NCBI GenBank assembly: GCA_030445275.1
Contig: JAUCSE010000026.1
Span: 31,072-95,071, forward strand
Source: Mucilaginibacter sp.
GTDB taxonomy: Bacteria; Bacteroidota; Bacteroidia; Sphingobacteriales; Sphingobacteriaceae
Reading direction: 5' to 3'
DNA: 64,000 nucleotides
In this document: one piece after another, positions 31,837-40,706 of the stretch
Numbering within the stretch: position 1 is the stretch's first letter
How the letters are laid out: the number at the start of each line of letters is the position of its first letter
The notes under the pieces: model-generated
Told to the model about the DNA's origin: nothing
Databases searched by the model: none
The model's input: the letters and a program-made list of their open reading frames with translations, nothing else
Program-made: the position numbers and the translations under genes

Positions 31837-32775
31837 ATGAAAAGCGATATGGACAATAGGGAGTGGCTGGATGATTATGAATCACTGAAACGGATCAATG
31901 CCAAGAATCCGTTTACAGTGCCGTCTGGCTATTTCAACGAATTAGCGCAGCACATAACATCACGCATAAGGCTGGAAGAGCTAAAAAGCTCATCCACAGG
32001 GTTTACTTTGCCTGAAAACTACTTTGAACAATTAAGCAGCAACATACAGAGCCGTATACGTATTGACGAGGCTGTAAACACGGAAAGCACTGGTTTTACC
32101 GTGCCCGAAAATTATTTTGATGAACTTGGCAGCAACATCACAAGCAGAATAACAGTTGAGGCTGCATTAAACCCGGAGCACCAGGGTTTTGATGTGCCTG
32201 AAAACTATTTTGAAGAGCTTAGTAATCATATCCAAAGCAGGATAACTATTGAGCAGCATGCAAACAATGAAGCCGAAAGCTTTACAGTTCCGGCAAATTA
32301 TTTTGATGAACTGAGCAATAATATCCAAAACAGGATAACTGTTGAACAGTATATCAACGCAGAGGCTGAAAGCTTTACTGTTCCTGAAAACTATTTTGAG
32401 CAGTTAAATCAAAATATATTAAATAAAACCGTTAACCAGGATGGTGCAAAAGTTATCACCCTACCCGGTGCCGTTAAAAAGAAAGGCATTATACGCAGGC
32501 TTGTTGTATCTTCTACTTTCAGATATGCCACTGCTGCCTGCTTTGCATTGGTACTAGGTATTGGTGTTGTTGTAAAAAATGCGGATACCCCTGCTGTAAA
32601 GCACGATAGCTCTTTTTTACATGAGCAGCTTTCAACCGTACCTGTGGATGAAATTAAAAGCTACCTGCAATTACACGTGGATGCAAGCGATACCCATACC
32701 CTGATGGATAACGGACAACAAATTAACAGTGCAAATTTAGATGAAGATCTGTCAGATTATTTGGATACTAATTAA
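31837..32775 (+). CDS. Putative membrane anti-sigma partner with six 31-residue repeats
   Basis: 312-residue single-pass protein downstream of an ECF sigma gene. Residues 26-203 are six tandem copies of a 31-residue unit, consensus FTVPENYFDELSNNIQSRIT followed by VE-acidic linker; copies 1-5 are complete, the sixth is partial. A basic segment (KKKGIIRR) then leads to one membrane helix at about 224-246 (YATAACFALVLGIGVVV), and a roughly 65-residue acidic C-terminal tail would be periplasmic. There is no HxxxCxxC zinc anti-sigma motif. Bacteroidota proteins in this position commonly carry a single FTVPENYFDEL-like motif, so the expansion is unusual. Sigma binding by the repeats is inference. 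Confidence 0.75.
   Translation: MKSDMDNREWLDDYESLKRINAKNPFTVPSGYFNELAQHITSRIRLEELKSSSTGFTLPENYFEQLSSNIQSRIRIDEAVNTESTGFTVPENYFDELGSNITSRITVEAALNPEHQGFDVPENYFEELSNHIQSRITIEQHANNEAESFTVPANYFDELSNNIQNRITVEQYINAEAESFTVPENYFEQLNQNILNKTVNQDGAKVITLPGAVKKKGIIRRLVVSSTFRYATAACFALVLGIGVVVKNADTPAVKHDSSFLHEQLSTVPVDEIKSYLQLHVDASDTHTLMDNGQQINSANLDEDLSDYLDTN
31912..32445 (+). repeat. Coding tandem repeat, 93-bp period, about 5.7 copies
   Basis: Codon-level repeats encoding 31-residue units (FxVPxNYFxxL...IxxRI). The first unit is one residue shorter, and the last stops after about 24 residues. Copies differ at many sites, so the expansion is not very recent. Confidence 0.8.
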
Positions 32776-32787
32776 CGATATATTTTA

Positions 32788-33276
32788 ATGAGTAAATTGA
32801 TCAGGCATATTTTTATTATATTATTTATTATTGCGGCGGGTTATGAATCTTTTGCGCAGGCAAGTAACAGCCTGGTACAGCGGCAAAAAATAACTCCTGC
32901 CCCTGTCAGGGATAAAAAAGGCACTAATAAAAGACTCGAAGCTGCCCACGACCGGTTTATCAGCCAACGGCTTAATCTTACTGATGAAGAAGCTACCAAG
33001 TTTTGGCCTACATATCACCAGTACCAGCAGGAACTTACTGCCGTACGTATACTAAAACGCCTAAATAATTCAAGCGAAGCCGCCAACGGTACCGAGCAGA
33101 TAGATAAAGAAATTTATTATGAAAGCCAGCTGGTGGGGATACGCAAACGCTATAGAGATGCCTTTTCAAAAATACTACCCACCGAAAAAGTGAGCAAACT
33201 TTACAAAAGCGAACAAGAGTTTAACGACGAACTTATTAAACAACTCAGCGAACGCAGCGAACGTGCGGGGAATTAA
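32788..33276 (+). CDS. Periplasmic Spy/CpxP-like protein ('sensor of ECF sigma' type)
   Basis: Exported helical protein of 162 residues with a signal peptide (MSKLIRHIFIILFIIAAGYESFAQ). The mature part has a basic, helix-rich domain around HDRFISQRLNLTDEEATKFWPTYHQYQQEL, which resembles the LTxxQ pattern of the Spy/CpxP fold, then IRKRYRDAFSKILPTEKVSKLYKSEQEF. Bacteroidota databases often call this type sensor of ECF-type sigma factor; I recall that label but did not search. It lies 12 bp after the repeat protein and is likely cotranscribed with the sigma gene. A chaperone-like or signal-sensing role is plausible. Confidence 0.7.
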   Translation: MSKLIRHIFIILFIIAAGYESFAQASNSLVQRQKITPAPVRDKKGTNKRLEAAHDRFISQRLNLTDEEATKFWPTYHQYQQELTAVRILKRLNNSSEAANGTEQIDKEIYYESQLVGIRKRYRDAFSKILPTEKVSKLYKSEQEFNDELIKQLSERSERAGN

Positions 33277-33313
33277 GTCTTTAGTCTTTAGTCTTTAGTC
33301 TTTAGTCTTTAGT
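33276..33313 (+). repeat. Five tandem AGTCTTT units starting at a stop codon
   Basis: Five exact 7-bp AGTCTTT copies (33276-33310) plus a partial. The first base is the last A of the TAA stop of the preceding gene. The complementary words (AAGACT-type) recur at 33411-33418, so the array can pair with the aminotransferase leader. Confidence 0.85.
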
Positions 33314-33370
33314 GACAATTGCAGTTAACCATGTTTGTTTTGATTCAATTTATATTCCTGCATTAAAGCT

Positions 33371-33378
33371 TATCTTTG
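33371..33378 (+). promoter_or_regulatory. Candidate -7 box of the aminotransferase gene
   Basis: TATCTTTG matches TAnnTTTG, 43 bp before the ATG. The predicted leader is made almost entirely of phrase-like words (ACTCAGGACTCAGAACT and AAAAACTTAAGACTTAA). Confidence 0.4.
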
Positions 33379-33421
33379 CCCTCGATAACTCAGGACTCAG
33401 AACTAAAAACTTAAGACTTAA

Positions 33422-34615
33422 ATGCCTACTTTACGTCAGCTTTTTTTGGCTAATAATGCACAAACAACCAATTTCCCGCTTTTACTTGAGTTTGAACGGG
33501 CAAAGGGTATTTACATGTATGATGCAGCCGGCAAAGCCTATACCGATCTGATATCGGGCATTGGCGTGAGCAGCTTGGGGCATGGTAATCCAAAAGTTAT
33601 TGAGGCCATTAAACAACAGGTTGATCAATACATGCACCTGATGGTTTATGGCGAATATGTACAAACACCACAGGTACGTTTTGCCGAAAAGCTGGTTGCT
33701 GTACTTCCCGACAATCTGCAATCGGTATATTTTACCAATTCGGGTGCCGAAGCGGTTGAGGGCGCTTTAAAACTGGCCAAGCGTTTTACGGGCAGGCAAC
33801 AAATTGTGGCTTGTCACCACTCCTATCACGGTAGCACACAGGGAGCTTTAAGCGTGATGGGGAACGAGGAATTTAAACAAGCCTATCGCCCGCTATTACC
33901 TGGTGTTAGCTTCATCCGCTTTAATGAAACTGCCGATCTGCATTTGATCACCGAACAAACTGCCTGCGTTATTATAGAAACCGTACAAGGCGAAGCCGGC
34001 ATCCGCGTACCTGACATTGGCTATATGCAGGCATTGCGTACCCGCTGCAATGAAACAGGCACTTTATTGATATTGGATGAAATACAGGCAGCATTTGGTC
34101 GTACCGGTAAACTATTCGCATTTGAGCATTTTGGTATAGTACCTGATATATTGCTGCTGGCAAAAGCCCTTGGTGGTGGAATGCCTATAGGCGCTTTTAT
34201 TTCGTCAAACCACCTCATGGATGTGTTGAAGGAAAATCCTATTCTAGGGCATATCACCACCTTTGGGGGGCATCCGGTATGTTGCGCAGCAGGACTGGCA
34301 GCATTGGAAGTTTTGTTGGAGGACGATCTTACATCCGGTGTAGCCGAAAAAGAAACGCTATTTCGCAAATTGCTGGTTCACCCGGCTATAAAACAAATCC
34401 GGGGCAAAGGCTTGATGCTGGCCATTGAACTGGAAAACTTTGACCTGAACAAAAAAATAATTGACCGCTGTATTGAACATGGCGTTATAACCGACTGGTT
34501 TTTGCATTGCAGCAATTCCATGCGTATAGCCCCCCCTTTGATCATCAACCACAACGAGATCATACACGCCTGCGAAATAATAATGGAGGCCATTGATTAT
34601 TATTCCGTATCTTGA
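33422..34615 (+). CDS. Class III (ornithine-type) PLP aminotransferase
   Basis: PLP-dependent enzyme of 397 residues of the class III fold (acetylornithine, ornithine, GABA and related aminotransferases). Seen: FERAKGIYMYDAAGKAYTDLISGIGVSSLGH, the phosphate-binding NSGAEAVEGALKLAKRFTGR, LILDEIQAAFGRTGKLFAFEHFG with the cofactor-binding Asp, and LLLAKALGGGMPIGAFISS with the Schiff-base Lys. The ATG at 33422 yields a normal N-terminus. The substrate is undecided; no arginine genes are nearby. It has its own promoter after the sigma cluster. Confidence 0.92.
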   Translation: MPTLRQLFLANNAQTTNFPLLLEFERAKGIYMYDAAGKAYTDLISGIGVSSLGHGNPKVIEAIKQQVDQYMHLMVYGEYVQTPQVRFAEKLVAVLPDNLQSVYFTNSGAEAVEGALKLAKRFTGRQQIVACHHSYHGSTQGALSVMGNEEFKQAYRPLLPGVSFIRFNETADLHLITEQTACVIIETVQGEAGIRVPDIGYMQALRTRCNETGTLLILDEIQAAFGRTGKLFAFEHFGIVPDILLLAKALGGGMPIGAFISSNHLMDVLKENPILGHITTFGGHPVCCAAGLAALEVLLEDDLTSGVAEKETLFRKLLVHPAIKQIRGKGLMLAIELENFDLNKKIIDRCIEHGVITDWFLHCSNSMRIAPPLIINHNEIIHACEIIMEAIDYYSVS

Positions 34616-34823
34616 CCTAATTAAAAGGCAAAATCTTCTATTAAAAGTAATTTTCCGGTTACTTTATTAAATAATATCACATAATATTTAGTTTTAGTTA
34701 AACTGGTATGGTTTGTGCATTTATGGTGTATACTATCAAGAATGCGCTATAAGGCATCTTTTACTGCTCACGCAGATCACCTTTTGCACCTTTTTATAGT
34801 CACTATAATAAACAACACCTCAC

Positions 34824-34855
34824 AAATTGCTGTTTATATCTACAAGCAGCAATTT
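34824..34855 (+). promoter_or_regulatory. Leader hairpin before the GT4 operon
   Basis: AAATTGCTG (34824-34832) pairs with CAGCAATTT (34847-34855), a perfect 9-bp stem with a 14-nt loop, ending 18 bp before the ATG. It could modulate translation. No promoter box was found in the 258-bp gap. Confidence 0.35.
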
Positions 34856-34873
34856 TAACCATCTCTACCAAAC

Positions 34874-37153
34874 ATGAAAATAGCATATATATCAACTTAT
34901 CCTCCCCGCGAATGTGGTTTAGCCACTTTCAACCAAAATTTAATGCGCGCCATTAATGCAAACTTCCCAGGTAGGAATTCGCTGGCACATGGTGGTTTTG
35001 TAGTTGCATTAAATGATTCTGAAAGTTTGCAGGAATATGAATACCCCGACGAGGTAAAATATGTTATCCGCCAGGATCATCAGAAGGATTATATCCGTGC
35101 GGCCAACTACATCAATACCAGCAATGTGGATGTTTGTATTATGGAGCATGAGTTCGGTATATACGGGGGCGAAAGTGGTATATATATATTGCCATTAATA
35201 AACAGGCTTGAGAAGCCATTAATATCCATACTGCATACCATATTAAAAGACCCCAGCTATGTGCAGCGCATCATCATTCGTGAAATTGCTGAGCAATCAT
35301 CAAAAATAATTGTGATGAGCCAGCGTGCGGTTGAGTTTTTAACTACTATTTATGATATCCCTATTGAGAAGATACAGATTATTGAACATGGTGTTCCTGA
35401 TGTGGAAGCGCCTGTCGAAAATCCGGTTAAAACCCTGTCATCATTTAAAAATCACCGCGTTTTACTAACCTTTGGCTTGCTGAGTCGCAATAAAGGATTG
35501 GAAACGGTTATAAAAGCATTGCCCAGGATAGTTGAAAAACACCCGGATGTAATGTACGTGATATTGGGTAACACCCATCCGGGAGTAATCAAAAGTTCGG
35601 GTGAGGAATACCGCGACCATTTAAAAACCCTTGCCAATCAGCTTGGCGTATCGGGTAACCTGGCATTCATTAATAAATTTGTTTCGGAAGAGGAACTGGT
35701 AAATTATCTAACGGCTTGTGAAATATATGTTACTCCTTACCTTAACGAGGCCCAGATTACCAGCGGAACACTTTCATATGCTGTAGGTGCGGGTGCTGCG
35801 GTAGTATCAACCCCTTACTGGCATGCTACTGAATTGCTGGCCGATAAACGCGGACGGCTTTTTGATTTTAAAAATGCCGAAGCGCTTGCCGATACTGCAA
35901 TTGAATTGCTTGACCAGGACCGTGTATTACAGGAACTGAAAGACAATGCTTATCAATATGGCCTGCATTTACGCTGGCCGGCTATTGGTGCCGAATATAT
36001 AAAAGTAGCCCAGGAAGCCAGCGTAAGGTTTGATTTTAGCGATAAGATACTCAAAAACAGCATTGTTGATCCTGAAATATTGCCCAAATTCAGTTTAACT
36101 CACATACTACGCTTAACTGATGATACCGGTATTGTGCAACATGCCAAATATGGTATACCCAACCTCAAGGAAGGTTATTGTTTAGATGATAATGCCAGGG
36201 CGCTTATTATGGCGTTAATGGCGCATCAGCGTACCAAAAGCAGAGAGGCTTTTGAGCTGCTGCCAATTTACTTGAGCTACATTCACTACATGCAAACTGA
36301 TGATGGTAATTTTCGCAATTTCCTGAGCTTTGACAGGCGATATTTGGACGAAGTAGGATCTGAAGATTCGTTTGGGCGTACCATTTGGGCATTGGGACAT
36401 TTAATTAGCTGTGCGTCCAGCAACTCATACCGTGAGTTTGCGTTAGAAATATTTCATAAGTCAGTACCACATTTTACTAAGATGGAACATTTAAGGGGCA
36501 TGGCCAATACCATAATAGGTATTAGCTTATATCTGCAGGTGTTCCCCAGTGATGAGGGAATGGTTGGTATCCTAACCCAACTTACCCAACCGTTGATAGA
36601 TGCTTATGAAAACACCCAATCAGATGATTGGCAATGGTTTGAAGAAAAAATGACCTATGATAATGCCATACTTCCATTAGCGCTCCTTCATTCCTGCGAG
36701 ATTACCGGGAATGAGGATGCTAAAAGGATAGCCCTCAACACCATGGCGTTTTTAGATCAGTTAACCCTTTCAAGCGGTTATTTAAGTCCGGTTGGTAACG
36801 ATGGCTGGTATTACCGTGGCGGTAGTTTCCCAACGTTTGATCAGCAGGCTATTGAAACCATGGCTATGGTGCTGATGCATTTCCAGGCCTATCAAATATT
36901 CAGAATACCGCAGTATGTTGAAAAAATGTTTCTGAGCTATAAATGGTTCCTGGGCGAAAACACGCTGCGCGCTCCACTGTATGACCATGAAACAAAAGGC
37001 TGTTGCGATGGCTTGTTGCCCACCGGTATTAACCGTAACCAGGGTGCCGAAAGTACTTTAGCTTACCTGATATCGCATTTAACGGTATTAAAAGCCTTTG
37101 AACTAGAATACGAATACAACAAGTACGGCAACCAGAAAATGGAGATCTGTTAA
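34874..37153 (+). CDS. Two-domain protein: GT4 glycosyltransferase plus C-terminal alpha-helical toroid
   Basis: 759-residue cytosolic protein. Residues 1 to about 385 form a GT-B glycosyltransferase of the GT4 type: MKIAYISTYPPRECGLATF, MEHEFGIYGGESG, TFGLLSRNKGLETVIKALP, and the C-terminal nucleotide-sugar-binding part with LNEAQITSGTLSYAVGAGAAVVSTPYWHATELL. Residues about 420-745 are helix-rich, with DDNARALIMALMA, DNAILPLALLHS and QQAIETMAMVLM resembling alpha/alpha-toroid glycosidase-like folds. The join is a natural fusion, not a frameshift. A second GT4 gene starts 1 bp after its stop, and a GH130 gene lies convergent beyond it. The donor and product are unknown; the GH130 neighbour suggests mannosides. 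Confidence 0.88.
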   Translation: MKIAYISTYPPRECGLATFNQNLMRAINANFPGRNSLAHGGFVVALNDSESLQEYEYPDEVKYVIRQDHQKDYIRAANYINTSNVDVCIMEHEFGIYGGESGIYILPLINRLEKPLISILHTILKDPSYVQRIIIREIAEQSSKIIVMSQRAVEFLTTIYDIPIEKIQIIEHGVPDVEAPVENPVKTLSSFKNHRVLLTFGLLSRNKGLETVIKALPRIVEKHPDVMYVILGNTHPGVIKSSGEEYRDHLKTLANQLGVSGNLAFINKFVSEEELVNYLTACEIYVTPYLNEAQITSGTLSYAVGAGAAVVSTPYWHATELLADKRGRLFDFKNAEALADTAIELLDQDRVLQELKDNAYQYGLHLRWPAIGAEYIKVAQEASVRFDFSDKILKNSIVDPEILPKFSLTHILRLTDDTGIVQHAKYGIPNLKEGYCLDDNARALIMALMAHQRTKSREAFELLPIYLSYIHYMQTDDGNFRNFLSFDRRYLDEVGSEDSFGRTIWALGHLISCASSNSYREFALEIFHKSVPHFTKMEHLRGMANTIIGISLYLQVFPSDEGMVGILTQLTQPLIDAYENTQSDDWQWFEEKMTYDNAILPLALLHSCEITGNEDAKRIALNTMAFLDQLTLSSGYLSPVGNDGWYYRGGSFPTFDQQAIETMAMVLMHFQAYQIFRIPQYVEKMFLSYKWFLGENTLRAPLYDHETKGCCDGLLPTGINRNQGAESTLAYLISHLTVLKAFELEYEYNKYGNQKMEIC

Positions 37154-38158
37154 ATGAAGGTTGCCGTATTAGCTCCTGTTGCCTGGCGTACACCGCCCAG
37201 GCACTACGGGCCATGGGAACAAATAGCATCAAACATAACCGAGGGGTTAATAAAGCTAGGCATCGAGGTAACACTTTTTGCCACCGGCGATTCCATAACT
37301 GCTGGTAAGCTGGATGCTGTTTGCGCCACGGGTTACGAGGAAGACCGCAGCCAGGATGCCAAAGTATTGGAATGCCTGCACATCAGTAACCTGATGGAAA
37401 AGGCTGGTCGGTTTGATATCATCCATAACAATTTTGATTTTCTGCCGCTTACTTATTCAGGCCTGATCAAAACACCGATGATCACTACCATACATGGTTT
37501 TTCATCGCCCAGGATCATCCCGGTTTACAAAAAGTATAATCATAATAATCACTACGTATCCATCAGTAATGCCGATCGCAGCGCAGAACTTGATTATATA
37601 GCCACTGTATACAACGGACTTGACACCAAAGATTTTGAGTTTTACGAAACTCCTGGTGATTACCTATTGTATTTTGGCCGCATCCACCCGGATAAGGGTA
37701 CAGCTGAAGCGATAGAGATCGCTCAAAAAAGCGGAAGAAAATTATTGATAGCCGGTATTATACAGGATGAAAATTATTACCGCGAAAAAATTGAACCGCA
37801 ACTATCAACAGATATACAATACGTAGGGCATGCCGGCCCTGGAAAAAGAAAAGAGCTTTTGGGCAATGCTTATGCGCTACTACATCCCATCAACTTTAAT
37901 GAACCATTTGGTATGAGCGTAGCCGAAGCCATGCTTTGCGGCACACCGGTCATCGCTTTTAACCGTGGATCGATGCCGGAACTGATTAAAAATGCCGAAA
38001 CCGGGTATCTGGTAAATACGGTTGATGAAGCAGTTGAAGCGGTTAGTCGAATAAATATTATAAACCGGGCTGATTGTTATAACTGGGCATCGTCACAATT
38101 TTCTTGTGATAAGATGGTAGGGGATTATTTGGGATTGTATAAGAGGATATTGGGGTGA
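37154..38158 (+). CDS. GT4-family glycosyltransferase
   Basis: 334-residue cytosolic glycosyltransferase. The N-terminal fold has VAVLAPVAWRTPPRHYGPWE with a Pro/His-rich acceptor loop, FDIIHNNFDFLPL and TTIHGF. The C-terminal donor site has LLYFGRIHPDKGTAEAIEIAQ and the E-x7-E-type motif NEPFGMSVAEAMLCGTPVIAF...GSMPELI. Its ATG directly follows the stop of the preceding GT gene, so the two are coupled. A palindromic element separates it from the convergent GH130 gene. It probably acts in series with the larger GT; acceptor and donor are unknown. Confidence 0.92.
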   Translation: MKVAVLAPVAWRTPPRHYGPWEQIASNITEGLIKLGIEVTLFATGDSITAGKLDAVCATGYEEDRSQDAKVLECLHISNLMEKAGRFDIIHNNFDFLPLTYSGLIKTPMITTIHGFSSPRIIPVYKKYNHNNHYVSISNADRSAELDYIATVYNGLDTKDFEFYETPGDYLLYFGRIHPDKGTAEAIEIAQKSGRKLLIAGIIQDENYYREKIEPQLSTDIQYVGHAGPGKRKELLGNAYALLHPINFNEPFGMSVAEAMLCGTPVIAFNRGSMPELIKNAETGYLVNTVDEAVEAVSRINIINRADCYNWASSQFSCDKMVGDYLGLYKRILG

Positions 38159-38179
38159 TATTCTGAATATCAAAAATCA

Positions 38180-38276
38180 CGTCATTGCGAGGTACGAAGC
38201 AATCCCTAAGCTGTACAGAGCAAATTTGCATAGCTAGCCCACCTAAGTAGAGATTGCTTCGTACCTCGCAATGACG
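38180..38276. repeat. About 97-bp palindromic element (copy 2)
   Basis: Arms 38180-38204 and 38252-38276 are perfect 25-bp reverse complements (CATTGCGAGGTACGAAGCAA core). The centre (GCTGTACAGAGCAAAT) is the reverse complement of the loop words in copy 1 at about 12655-12670. It lies between the convergent GT4 and GH130 genes and could terminate both. Confidence 0.85.
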
Positions 38277-38304
38277 CGTGAAAAGGAACGTTTGTTGGGT
38301 GGGC

Positions 38305-39822
38305 TTAATTACCAGCATTAGCTTTCTGCTTTCGGCCTTTAGCTTTGGGCGCTTCCTCGCTTGCATCCTCCTTCAGCTTAGCCAATAGTTCGTCCAGGCA
38401 AACCTCTGCAAAAGCTGTTGATGAATCAGATACTCCGTACGGAATAATAAGCTTATCGTTATGTACAATGGCACCACATGAATAAAGCACATTAGGTACA
38501 TAACCTTCACGTTCATCGGCATTGGGGATCAATAGGGGCTCACGCAGCCTGCCAATTTCAACGGCAGGATCATCAAGCTTCAACAAGCTTGCCCCCAGCA
38601 CATAGCGTCTCATGGGCCCTACGCCATGTGTTATCATGATCCAGCCATCCTTGGTTTCAATTGGCGATCCGCAATTGCCTATTTGTATAAACTCCCATGA
38701 AAATTTTGGTCGTTGTAATGGTATTGGCTTTTCCCAGATGTTTATTTTATCGGAGTACATGATGTAATTGTTGCAGCCATCAATACGCGATATCATAATA
38801 AACTTACCATTCACTTTGCGGGGGAACAGCGCCAGATTTTTATTCTGAGCACCCTCGCCATAAAGCGGCATTATTTTAAAGTTATAAAAATCGGTAGTTT
38901 GCAACAGCTTAGGCATAATGAGCGAGCCATCATAAGCGGTATAAGTGGCATAGTACACATAACTGCCGTCATCATTAATAAACCGTACAAAGCGAGCGTC
39001 CTCAATTCCTTTGCGCTCATATTCGGATATCGGGAATATCACACGGTCAGAAATATCGGTATCCAACGAAAATACAATCTCATAGTAAGAATCAGCCAGC
39101 CACAGCACTTTATCGTATTCCAGCTTTTTCATATCGCTTTCCTGCAGCTTTTGCGATTCCAATATAATGCGGCGCAGGTTTGCATATTCAAAATGATGGT
39201 CGAGCTTTGATTCCAGCTCGCTTATAACATCAATACTGATCTGGGTAATGGCAGCTTTATCAAAGAATAGTTTTTTGTTGTAAACCGCGTTGCGTACAAT
39301 TTCGGCCTCATCAATATAACTTCCGGAAGGCTGAATAGTAATGTTATTAAACTTATCAATCAATGCACGGCGAAATGTGATGGATGAAATATGCCCCTCG
39401 CCTACCGCCCTGAAACTGATGATCACCCGTTTCTGCCCGTCTTCCAGTTCAGTCTGGTCAGGATCTTCAACAATAGACGGATTAAAAAACGCCGCCGACT
39501 CTATCGAATATTCATGCGTAAAATACGAACCTATTAATAATTTTCGATAAACCGTGAGTGTATCAAAATCAATATTTAACTCCTGAAACAGTGGCTTTAA
39601 TTTACTGCAATGCCGGTTTAAAACCCGTGTAATGTTACGGTGCCGCTTGGAATACTCCTGTAGTAAGGGCGAAACAATTCCAAATGCTATTTCTTCGCTG
39701 ATACCCATTACCCTTTCAATTACTTCTTTAGCCCGGTCGTTCCCGTTAAAAAAGAATCGGGCAATAACACGCTTAGGATCGGGATTAACTCTGATGGGTT
39801 TGCGTTCGATGGAAAGTCTCAT
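38305..39822 (-). CDS. GH130-family glycoside phosphorylase or hydrolase
   Basis: Cytosolic enzyme of 505 residues from the chosen ATG at 39822 (MRLSIERKPIRVNPDPKR); the open frame extends 11 residues upstream. GH130 enzymes phosphorolyse or hydrolyse beta-mannosides in a single displacement step. Seen: ERKGIEDARFVRF containing the expected catalytic Asp, NLALFPRKVNGKFIMISRIDG, GSPIETKDGWIMITHGVGP, DDPAVEIGRLREPLLIP and a closing NVLYSCGAIVHNDKLIIPYGVSD. An N-terminal stretch of about 170 residues precedes the propeller core. Without phosphate-site analysis, phosphorylase versus hydrolase stays open. It is convergent with two GT4 genes and divergent from a two-component system. Confidence 0.85.
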   Translation of the reverse strand: MRLSIERKPIRVNPDPKRVIARFFFNGNDRAKEVIERVMGISEEIAFGIVSPLLQEYSKRHRNITRVLNRHCSKLKPLFQELNIDFDTLTVYRKLLIGSYFTHEYSIESAAFFNPSIVEDPDQTELEDGQKRVIISFRAVGEGHISSITFRRALIDKFNNITIQPSGSYIDEAEIVRNAVYNKKLFFDKAAITQISIDVISELESKLDHHFEYANLRRIILESQKLQESDMKKLEYDKVLWLADSYYEIVFSLDTDISDRVIFPISEYERKGIEDARFVRFINDDGSYVYYATYTAYDGSLIMPKLLQTTDFYNFKIMPLYGEGAQNKNLALFPRKVNGKFIMISRIDGCNNYIMYSDKINIWEKPIPLQRPKFSWEFIQIGNCGSPIETKDGWIMITHGVGPMRRYVLGASLLKLDDPAVEIGRLREPLLIPNADEREGYVPNVLYSCGAIVHNDKLIIPYGVSDSSTAFAEVCLDELLAKLKEDASEEAPKAKGRKQKANAGN

Positions 39823-39887
39823 ATAAAAAAGATAGCGTTTATTCATTAACAGCATTTAGCTGAATTTGATTTGGGTAATTTATAAAT

Positions 39888-39991
39888 TAGAATCAGGATA
39901 CAAGAATTAAGAGGCAAGAAGTAAGATTATATATTCAAAGAATTCTAATTAAACGCCTTGATCCTGATTCTTGTATCTTGGCTCTTGATTC
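39888..39991. repeat. Shuffled inverted-repeat words between GH130 and the response regulator
   Basis: Words such as AGAATCAGGAT and GATACAAGAATT on the left are matched by ATCCTGATTCT and ATTCTTGTATC on the right. The right part overlaps the response-regulator promoter (TTG at 39971). Confidence 0.6.
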
Positions 39992-39999
39992 TATTTTTG
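39971..39999 (+). promoter_or_regulatory. Candidate promoter of the two-component operon
   Basis: TTG (39971-39973), an 18-bp spacer and TATTTTTG (39992-39999), the best -33/-7 pair seen in the window. It ends 14 bp before the ATG at 40014 and lies inside the right arm of the repeat block. Confidence 0.6.
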
Positions 40000-40013
40000 T
40001 AAATTGCAAGCGT

Positions 40014-40691
40014 ATGAATGTATTAATTGTTGAAGACGAAAAAGGCCTGGCCCTTGAAATTGATGAATTTTTAAGTCATGAAGGTTTTACGGTTGAACAT
40101 GCGCGTACCAAAAAATCGGCAGAGGAAAAGATATTTGTAAACAACTACGATTTTATATTGCTTGATCTTGGTTTGCCTGATGGCGATGGTTTTGACCTTT
40201 TAAAGATGCTGAAAGGCCTTGATAAACGCGAAGATGCCGTTATTATACTAACTGCCCGCGGAGCGGTTGATGACAGGATTATGGGCTTGGAACAAGGTGC
40301 CGACGATTACCTGGCAAAACCATTTTCATTAAGTGAGCTTTTGGCACGTATGCATGCCATTACACGCCGTAAACACAGGTTGGAGAGTAATGATATTAAT
40401 ATTAAAGGTTTGCGTGTTAACATACAAAACCGCACCGTAATATATAATGATGAACGCATTAACCTTACCAAAAAAGAATTTGAAATATTTAACTATCTGG
40501 TGTTAAATAAAAACAGGGTAATATCACGTACCAATTTAACTGAACACGTTTGGGGCGATGTGCTGGAAATAAACTCCGACTCGAACTTTGTTGATGTACA
40601 CGTTAAAAACCTGCGCAAGAAACTATCACAATATATCCCTATTGATTGGTTTGAAACGGTTAGGAGTATTGGCTACCGCATCAATATTTAA
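40014..40691 (+). CDS. OmpR-family response regulator
   Basis: Cytosolic DNA-binding regulator of 225 residues. The receiver domain (about 1-115) has the acidic pocket VEDEK, phosphoacceptor Asp51 in LLDLGLPDG and Lys in YLAKPFSL. The C-terminal winged helix (about 125-225) has KKEFEIFNYLVLNKNRVISR and DVHVKNLRKKL. I chose the ATG at 40014 (MNVLIVEDEK); 12 further in-frame residues upstream are not receiver-like. It lies 15 bp before its cognate kinase gene, downstream of a well-formed promoter. Targets are unknown; the neighbouring GH130 and GT4 genes are candidates by position only. Confidence 0.95.
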   Translation: MNVLIVEDEKGLALEIDEFLSHEGFTVEHARTKKSAEEKIFVNNYDFILLDLGLPDGDGFDLLKMLKGLDKREDAVIILTARGAVDDRIMGLEQGADDYLAKPFSLSELLARMHAITRRKHRLESNDINIKGLRVNIQNRTVIYNDERINLTKKEFEIFNYLVLNKNRVISRTNLTEHVWGDVLEINSDSNFVDVHVKNLRKKLSQYIPIDWFETVRSIGYRINI

Positions 40692-40706
40692 ATTACCCAT
40701 AAACAA

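Noticed and set aside
33276..33310. Possible CRISPR-like array
   Set aside because: Units are only 7 bp with no spacers, and there are no cas genes.
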